Assembly (NCBI RefSeq): GCF_958450345.1
Contig: NC_088780.1
Location: 46,120,033-46,184,032 of the forward strand
Reading direction: 5' to 3'
Length of the DNA: 64,000 bases
Source: Calliphora vicina
Lineage: Eukaryota > Arthropoda > Insecta > Diptera > Calliphoridae
Shown in pieces: positions 58,269-64,000 of this stretch. Every line of letters starts with the position of its first letter. Position 1 is the first letter of the stretch. Both the position numbers and the translations under genes were made by a program. The notes beneath the pieces are model-generated. The model saw nothing but the letters and a program-made list of their open reading frames with translations, was not told the origin of the DNA and did not search any database.

Positions 58269-60726
58269 AATTTGCACCAAGGTTAGCTCTATTGGATAGT
58301 AACTCAGACACAATTTTTCAACAACATCGGTCGAGAACTCTCTGAGTTATAGGGGGTAAAATTTTGACAATTTGGTCAAACAGGGGTTTTTTCTTATCCA
58401 TGTAACTTATTACCTATTGTTCTTAGCAAAATGTGTCCCAAATAGTATAGATAGCTATTTCTTCGATCTTTCGAAAAAAAATATTTAAAAAAAAAATAAA
58501 AAATTTTTAATATTTTTTTTCCGAAATCAAAAACTTTTTTGACTTTTTTTTAAAATGGGTCCTTTTTTTTTTTTTTTTTTTTTTTCTTAAAATAAAGTTT
58601 AGATATTTTCCTTGAACACCTACTTGGTCGCTTAGTGGGATGCGAGTGGGATATCTATCAAAATAAATATTTTGTAACTCAAAACATAAAATTTTTGACT
58701 TTTTTTGCAAAATCAAAAACTTTGTTGACTTTTTTTTTCAAAATGGACCCTTTTTTAATCTTTTTTTTTAGGTCAAACAAAAGCTTAGTTATTATCCTTG
58801 AAGACCCTTTTGGTCGCTTAGTGGGATGCGAGTGGGATATCTATCAAAATAAATATTTTTTAACTCAAGACTTACAATTTTTGACTTTTTTTTTTGCAAA
58901 TACGATTTTTTTTCCAAATGGGCCCTTTTTTTAAAATTTTGATTGTAGTCAAAAGAAAGCTTAGGTCCATTCCTTTAAGATATTTTTAGTCCCTTAGTGG
59001 GATGCGAGTGGGATATCTATCAAAATAAATATTTTGTAACGCAAGACATACAATTTTTTAATTTTTTTTTGCAAAATCAAAATTTTTTTCCAATATGGGC
59101 CCTTTTTTAATTTTTCCCTTAGTGGGATGCGAGTGGGATATCTATCAAAATAAATATTTTGTAACAATTTTTTAATTTTTTTTTGCAAAATCGAAATTTT
59201 TTTCCAATATGGGACTTTTTTTTAAAATTTTTTTTTGCTCAAAAGAAAGCTTAGGTCTTTTCCTTTAAGACCTATTTTGTCACTTAGGAAGATGTGAGTA
59301 GGATATCTATTAAAATAAAAATGTTGTAACTCAAGACATTCAATTATTGACTTTTTTTTTGCAAATTCGAATTTTTTTTCAAAATGGGCCCTTTTTTAAA
59401 AATTTTTTTTTAGTCAAAAGAAAGCTTAGGTCCATTCCTTTAAGATATTTTAGGTCCCTTAGTGGGATACGAGTGGGATATCTATCAAAATAAATATTTT
59501 GTAACTCAAGATATACAATTTTTGATTTTTTGGCAAAATCAAAAACTTTTTTGACTTTTTTTTAAAATGGGCCCTTTTTGTAATTTTTTTTTTTGCTATA
59601 AAGAAAGCTTAGGCCTATTCCTTTAAGATGGTTTTGATCGCTTAGTGGGATGCGAGTGGGATATATATCAAAATAAATGTTTTGTAACTCAAGACATACA
59701 ATTTTTGTGTTAAAACATTTATTTTGATAGATATCCCACTCGCATCCCACTAAGGGACTAAAAATATCTTAAAGGAATGGACCTAGGCTTTCTTTTGAGC
59801 AAAAAAAAAAATTAAAAAAGGGCCCATATTGGAAAAAAATTTTGATTTTGCAAAAAAAAAATTAAAAAATTGTATGTCTTGCGTTACAAAATATTTATTT
59901 TGATAGATATCCCACTCGCATCCCACTAAGGGACTAAAAATATCTTAAAGGAATGGACCTAAGCTTTCTTTGGACTACAAAAAAAATTTTAAAAAAAGGG
60001 CCCATTTGGAAAAAAAATCGTATTTGCAAAAAAAAAAGTCAAAAATTGTAAGTCTTGAGTTAAAAAATATTTATTTTGATAGATATCCCACTCGCATCCC
60101 ACTAAGCGACCAAAAGGGTCTTCAAGGATAATATCTAAGCTTTTGTTTGACCTAAAAAAAAAGATTAAAAAAGGGTCCATTTTGAAAAAAAAAAAAAGTC
60201 AACAAAGTTTTTGATTTTTCAAAAAAAGTCAAAAATTTTATGTTTTGAGTTACAAAATATTTATTTTGATAGATATCCCACTCGCATCCCACTAAGCGAC
60301 CAAGTAGGTGTTCAAGGAAAATATCTAAACTTTATTTTAAGAAAAAAAAAAAAGGACCCATTTTAAAAAAAGTTAAAAAAGTTTTTGATTTCGGAAAAAA
60401 AATATTAAAAATTTTTTATTTTTTTTTTTAAATATTTTTTTTCGAAAGATCGAAGAAATAGCTATCTATACTATTTGGGACACATTTTGCTAAGAACAAT
60501 AGGTAATAAGTTACATGGATAAGAAAAAACCCCTGTTTGACCAAATTGTCAAAATTTTACCCCCTATAACTCAGAGAGTTCTCGACCGATGTTGTTGAAA
60601 AATTGTGTCTGAGTTACTATCCAATAGAGCTAACCTTGGTGCAAATTTCATCCCGATCGGAAGACATCGATTTCAAAAGTTGGTTCACTTGACATGAAAT
60701 ATATATAGGGGAAAGATTATATGTAA
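58182..60726. mobile_element. Foldback element, 2.5 kb, with tandem monomers in its arms
   Basis: TTACATATAATCTTTC at 58182 is mirrored at 60711-60726. The next 290 bp (TCATGTCAAGTGAACCAAC onward) and the mirrored tail (60430-60700) are almost identical. Inside each arm are monomers of about 170-190 bp with TTAGTGGGATGCGAGTGGGA: seven forward (from about 58632, 58819, 58991, 59117, 59280 degenerate, 59460 and 59642) and four reversed (to about 59755, 59937, 60115 and 60295). The orientation flips at about 59708, so the left arm is longer by about three monomers. The architecture matches Foldback/Galileo-type elements. No transposase is present and no target duplication is resolvable. Confidence 0.88.
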
Positions 60727-60885
60727 TTTTTTCTGAAAAAGTTTTTAAGTAAACTCATTATCCTCTACTATTTAGAATCATTGTAATTCTTAAAAAGTTT
60801 TATCTAAAGAGGTTCATATTGTAAATCAGCAGTTTAGGTTTTAAATCAGACCAAATGTTTGATATAATGTGTACACAATGAATAT
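60727..60885. other. Short flank after the foldback
   Basis: Possible resumption of the interrupted ORF (FSEKVFK then a stop) at 60732; otherwise AT-rich. Confidence 0.3.
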
Positions 60886-61067
60886 AAAAAATGCACCAAA
60901 ACATGAGATTTATTAATTTTAGTCCCAAATTTGAAAAACCGGTTAACTTAGTGATATAAACCGGTTAACCGAAAATCAACATTTTAAATTAACCGGTTCG
61001 CAAAAAACCGAGATTTTGAAGAAAAACCGTTTTTTCGGTTAACCGGTTATCCGGTTTATAAACACTA
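60886..61067. mobile_element. AACCGGTTAACCGG-family hAT end
   Basis: Reverse complement of 16563-16690 plus the site beyond the GTAGC MITE, without the MITE. It ends CCGGTTTATAAACACTA (61067). It has more terminal sequence than the 16.5-kb copy. ATGAATAT stands on both sides, but the left one is also part of the element in the other copy, so the duplication is uncertain. Confidence 0.75.
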
Positions 61068-61094
61068 ATGAATATTGTTGTTATCAAACTCAAT

Positions 61095-61660
61095 TTAAGC
61101 CGAGAGACCTTGAAATACTATTTATCTTGTCCGAAATGATGTTTGAACGCAATAACAGAAAATCATTTTTGAACCGAATCATTACTTACGACGAAAAATG
61201 GACGAAGCATAAGAGATCGTATGTGAAGCCCGGTCACCCAGCCGAATCGACACCAAGGCCCAATATCCATGGCGCTAAGGTAATGCTCTGTATTTGGTGG
61301 GAGCAAAATTGCTGAAATTTTGCCAGACAATCACAGGAAACCTGTACCGAACACAAGTGCATGCAAGCAGTGGCTGAAAATCGCCCAGAATAACAACATT
61401 CTGGGCGATTTTCATTCACATGGAGAATGAAGTGAATGAAGACCTTGCCCGTCCGACTACTACTTGTTTCGATCGTTGCAGAACGTTATCTCTGGGAAAC
61501 GCTTCATTTTGGAATATAGTTTTCGAAATTTGCTTGATTGGTTCTTAGCCTCAGAAGATGGAGCAGTTCTTTTGGCTTGGAATCCATATGTTGCCAGTAA
61601 GATGTGAAACGGTTATATCTAACAATGGCCAATGCTTTGAATAAAGCTAAAACGAAAAAC
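61095..61660 (+). pseudogene. mariner transposase remnant
   Basis: LSEMMFERNNRKSFLNRIIT then YDEKW (catalytic D in xDEKW), YVKPGHPAESTPRPNIHGAK, VMLCIWWEQN (61124-61313) are uninterrupted. The reading then shifts to ITGNLYRTQ (about 61330-61358). The central HDNARPH block with the second acid is deleted. It resumes as SDYYLFRSLQNVISGKRF (about 61455-61508), where the third acid of DD34D is in SDY, followed by a degenerate tail to FE-stop. Length is about half the usual 345 residues. Inverted repeats were not located. It is inactive. Confidence 0.9.
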
Positions 61661-62010
61661 GAAATTTTGTTTCGAATTAGCAAGACAAATTAGTTCGTAA
61701 TTGACCCGTTTTGGTAAATTTTTTGTCACTCTGTAGAAAAAAAAACATATTTCTTTATTAATGGAGGGGTAAAATAAAAGTTTTTTTACTAAATTAATGT
61801 ATTTACATATAAAATATTTTTTTTAACAAAAAAGTACCAAAAAGACCACTTATACATTCAAATTCAAAAGTGCCAAATGAACTTACTAACATAAAAGTTA
61901 GTAATGGGAATTAAAATGGGAGTGGCTAAAATTTGTTTGAGTAGAAATATAAGATAGAGTTGACCTCAATATCAACTGATAAAAATTTCAATGTCCTAGG
62001 AGTCCTGGTT
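61661..62010. repeat. GTACTTTT-type diverged repeats
   Basis: AAAAAAGTACCAAAAAGACC and related words link this to 960-2479 and 62880-63300. It is otherwise AT-rich. Confidence 0.4.
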
Positions 62011-62019
62011 CAAGAGCTA

Positions 62020-62043
62020 CATCATGTTGCATATATGCAACAT
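62020..62043. repeat. TGTTGCATATAYGCAACA palindrome, copy 1
   Basis: An 18-bp palindrome followed by TTGGGCA. Two more copies lie at about 62521-62543 and 62849-62873. It is possibly a binding site in the ends of the piggyBac-like element; it is not proven to be a terminus. Confidence 0.6.
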
Positions 62044-62085
62044 TGGGCAATGGTGTTATAAATTTAAATACAAGTTGAGTTTTGT

Positions 62086-62532
62086 TCAAATGCCGTTTAT
62101 TTCAATTAATGTATGGTAGGATACAAACAAATTATTTTGAGGATTGAAGTACAAGTGCACATTACATTTGCTGCATTTACAGCTTGGAACCCCAGTGTTG
62201 CATAGCCTAAATCTGCCCCTTGTTCCCCATTCCGGCCAATTATTATAACCATCAAATGATTCAGTAGAAGGAGCTGGTGATGATAGAGCTAGTGATGATG
62301 GAGCTGGTTATGACGGAGTCGATGGAGAAGATGTTGAAGTTCCTGAAATCATTGTCAAAAGGAGTGATAATGGACGACCCCTCTTGTTTGCGACAACTGT
62401 AGTTTGAATTGCGTTCAAAAGCTCGGTAGCAACATCCAATTGGAATTTTATGAGCGGCATATGCTTCAATTCGCCGTCTGTATGTGGGATGTCTCTGCGG
62501 TACAAAATTACCACAATAGACCAATGTTGCAT
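62086..62532 (-). pseudogene. piggyBac-like transposase, C-terminal third
   Basis: The minus-strand frame of 149 codons is broken by one in-frame TAA (62308-62310). It reads YRRDIPHTDGELKHMPLIKF (family linker near the third acid), DVATELLNAI, a Ser/Pro-rich spacer, WPEWGTRGRFRLCN, then the cysteine-rich zinc-binding tail VPSCKCSKCNVHLYFNP and LFVSYH, ending EINGI. The C-x-x-C...C-x-C-x-x-C-x-V pattern and final YH/FH are the piggyBac C-terminal domain. The N-terminal two-thirds, with the first catalytic acids, is missing above 62532, where a palindrome copy sits. One stop in 149 codons suggests relatively recent loss. Confidence 0.85.
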
Positions 62533-62848
62533 ATACGCAACACTACATTTACAAAATTATTACAGACAAACTAAATAATATTTTCAAGCCGGGTTTTTTT
62601 TAAATTACTCTCTTAACTTTAATTGTTGAACTTTGTTTTTGGATGAATTAATTATTTAATGTTTTTTTAACACTTTTTTAAAACAACGTTTTTTTTGCAA
62701 AATTAATTTGTCAACTTCGCTTTCGGGAGAATAGCTACTAACTGAACACGTGCACAGCTGTCTACCAACCAATTAGCTGTAAGCTTAAACAATACTTGAA
62801 GTTCAAAAAAAAATATTTAAAATAGCGGTACTTAGACGCTCATAAACA

Positions 62849-62873
62849 CAATGTTGCATATACGCAACATTGG
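62849..62873. repeat. TGTTGCATATAYGCAACA palindrome, copy 3
   Basis: It is followed by TTGGGCATGAGAGTGTTAA, where TTAA could be a piggyBac-type target. The equivalent site at the other end is TTATAA, so the element boundary is unproven. Confidence 0.5.
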
Positions 62874-62879
62874 GCATGA

Positions 62880-63300
62880 GAGTGTTAAGAAAGTATTTCT
62901 AGTATTTTTAGTACTCTTAGTACTTTTCAAAATGTTTACATATGATCAAATATATGATCCTGAATGAGCTAGAATAAACAAAATGGAAACTGCGTGGTAC
63001 TTTTGTATACTTCTAATAGGTACCATTTAAATTTTCTACAATAATGAGCCAAGAAACATGAAATTGCTTGGTCATGAATGAGTTCCAGAATTCACAATCT
63101 TAAAATCTTTTAAGATATTTAACTATATTTAATTCATGTTGCTTAATATTGAGAACACGTACAAAGAGGAAGTAAGTGTATTTATTGGTAGTATATAGTT
63201 TATGGTAATGAACCTAGAAATATTAAATTAGGCACATATGATCCTGAATGAGTAAGAATCCACACGTGGACTTTTGGTATATATTGTCCTGAGTGCACTC
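62880..63300. repeat. GTACTTTT-type diverged repeats
   Basis: ATGATCCTGAATGAGCTAGA, GCGTGGTACTTTTGTA, ACAATAATGAGCCAAGAAAC and a second ATGATCCTGAATGAG block repeat the organisation of 1180-2440. Confidence 0.6.
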
Positions 63301-63617
63301 ATGAAAAATAATCCACTTTCATTTAATTATTTTAAATTTTCTTTATTAGAAAAATAAAATTAAAATCCTACTTTATCTGCAATTCTTATGAGAAGCAGAC
63401 GTGTTTTTTATTCGCTCCGCGATTTAAGTGGTTTCAGTGAAAATTTAAATAAAAAGGAAAAATTTAGCGATTGGACGCAAAAAAAAAAATATTTCTCTAA
63501 GTGTTTAATATAAACAAACAAAAAAAAATATACAATATAACAAAAAAAATAGAAATTTGTTTAAAATTGCTTTGTTTATTTTTTTTTTTTCAAATTTCGT
63601 TAAATTACTGTGAGCAT
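63301..63617. other. Possible 5' untranslated region of the terminal ORF
   Basis: A composition change near 63390 (GAAGCAGACGTGTTTTTTAT, CGCTCCGCGATTTAAGTGG) precedes A-rich sequence and the ATG at 63618. It could be a transposon 5' end or a host leader; no TATA box or start motif is certain. Confidence 0.3.
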
Positions 63618-64000
63618 ATGAACTCTCATAATGAGAGTAGACTCAGTTTAAACGGTAGAAATGCCTACATATTTTTGAACGGGGAGGGTGAAAATAGAAG
63701 TGCTAACAAAAATATAAGAGATCCAGACTTTAACAAAAATTATTTAACCGCCAAACCGATTGAGAGAGCGCGCTCTTGTTCCCCCGTGATACAAATACAT
63801 GAGAACAATATTGCACACACATCATCACCTAGTAATGCTTGTTTAGAACAAAGCATAAAAGAAAATAAAAAGTGTTCTGGTACAACAACAAATACTGCAG
63901 TAGATATAACAGAGTCGACAATGATAAATACACAAGCTTATGATAATCCACTAACAACACCTAGTGAGAGTTTTAATGTATTTAACACTGAAAATACCGT
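63618..64000 (+). CDS. Partial ORF running off the window, unidentified
   Basis: From ATG at 63618 the frame is open for 127 codons to the window edge with no stop. The protein is polar and rich in Asn, Ser and Thr, starting MNSHNESRLSLNGRNAY, with ERARSCSPVIQIHENN in the middle and no recognised domain or membrane segment. An AT-rich random sequence would rarely stay open this long, and the stretch is less AT-biased than its surroundings, so it is probably coding. The disordered start and repeat-rich surroundings are compatible with ORF1 (gag-like) of a non-LTR retrotransposon. A 5' exon of a host gene is the main alternative. Upstream codons are also open back to about 63543, so the start could be earlier, but no in-frame ATG is present there. 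Confidence 0.6.
   Translation, partial: MNSHNESRLSLNGRNAYIFLNGEGENRSANKNIRDPDFNKNYLTAKPIERARSCSPVIQIHENNIAHTSSPSNACLEQSIKENKKCSGTTTNTAVDITESTMINTQAYDNPLTTPSESFNVFNTENT

Noticed and set aside
58507..60180. Recurrent frames containing GCEWDIYQNKYF or its antisense
   Set aside because: The same monomer read in each arm of the foldback; stops between units and no independent support.
60878..61075. ATGAATAT as an 8-bp target duplication of the 61-kb element
   Set aside because: The left copy is also inside the related element at about 18374, so it may be element sequence, not a duplication.

Overview
The window looks like AT-rich, gene-poor DNA from a higher fly (Brachycera, most likely a calyptrate such as a blowfly or house-fly relative). 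The main reason is a dispersed repeat with the architecture of Drosophila INE-1/DINE-1: TATACCCT-type ends, a GTCCGTCC/GGCTGGCT microsatellite and a hairpin near a TTACTTGTT end. The rest is an assortment of Tc1/mariner, pogo, hAT, piggyBac, Harbinger-like, Helitron and LINE debris typical of dipterans. I see no rRNA, tRNA, CRISPR array or clear complete host gene. The species is not determinable from this window alone.

Layout. 0-9.4 kb: transposase tail of a mariner-superfamily element; a Helitron-like stretch; a Harbinger-like element split by a pogo/Tigger element; a minus-strand LINE ORF2 remnant split by a small hAT MITE; a hAT transposase fragment; two hairpin elements. 11-13 kb: a decayed Helitron with a recognisable PIF1-like helicase. 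15-19 kb: a clean hAT MITE, then a three-level nest (DINE-1 inside a hAT MITE inside another hAT-type element). 19.9-25.7 kb: DINE-1-like copies, one split by an element packed with GGGAGTTATTTCAT motifs, and a non-autonomous Helitron matching the 11-13 kb one. 26-32.6 kb: Harbinger-like and Tc1-like MITEs and a hAT element with transposase remains. 35-45 kb: DINE-1-like copies, MITEs, Helitron-like elements, a mariner remnant. 46.6-51.5 kb: a long-inverted-repeat hAT element, a GCATATTT-array hAT element, a Helitron-like element. 52-53.4 kb: another mariner remnant beside a 35-bp minisatellite. 56-60.7 kb: a one-armed copy and a near-perfect 2.5-kb foldback element flanking and truncating a 188-codon ORF. 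61-64 kb: mariner and piggyBac remnants, and an ORF running off the window end.

How it fits together. Almost everything recognisable is mobile DNA in various states of decay, much of it nested. The nesting gives relative ages, and several insertions keep exact target-site duplications that I read directly (15172/15898, 7705/7907, 46624/47790, 48764/49637, 16682/18353). The only long ORFs that look like protein are the one at 57618 (an unrecognised or weakly recognised family, truncated by the foldback) and the open one at 63618. The most unusual features are the foldback/ORF locus, the GGGAGTTATTTCAT element, and a set of hAT-type elements whose ends each carry a private short-motif array.
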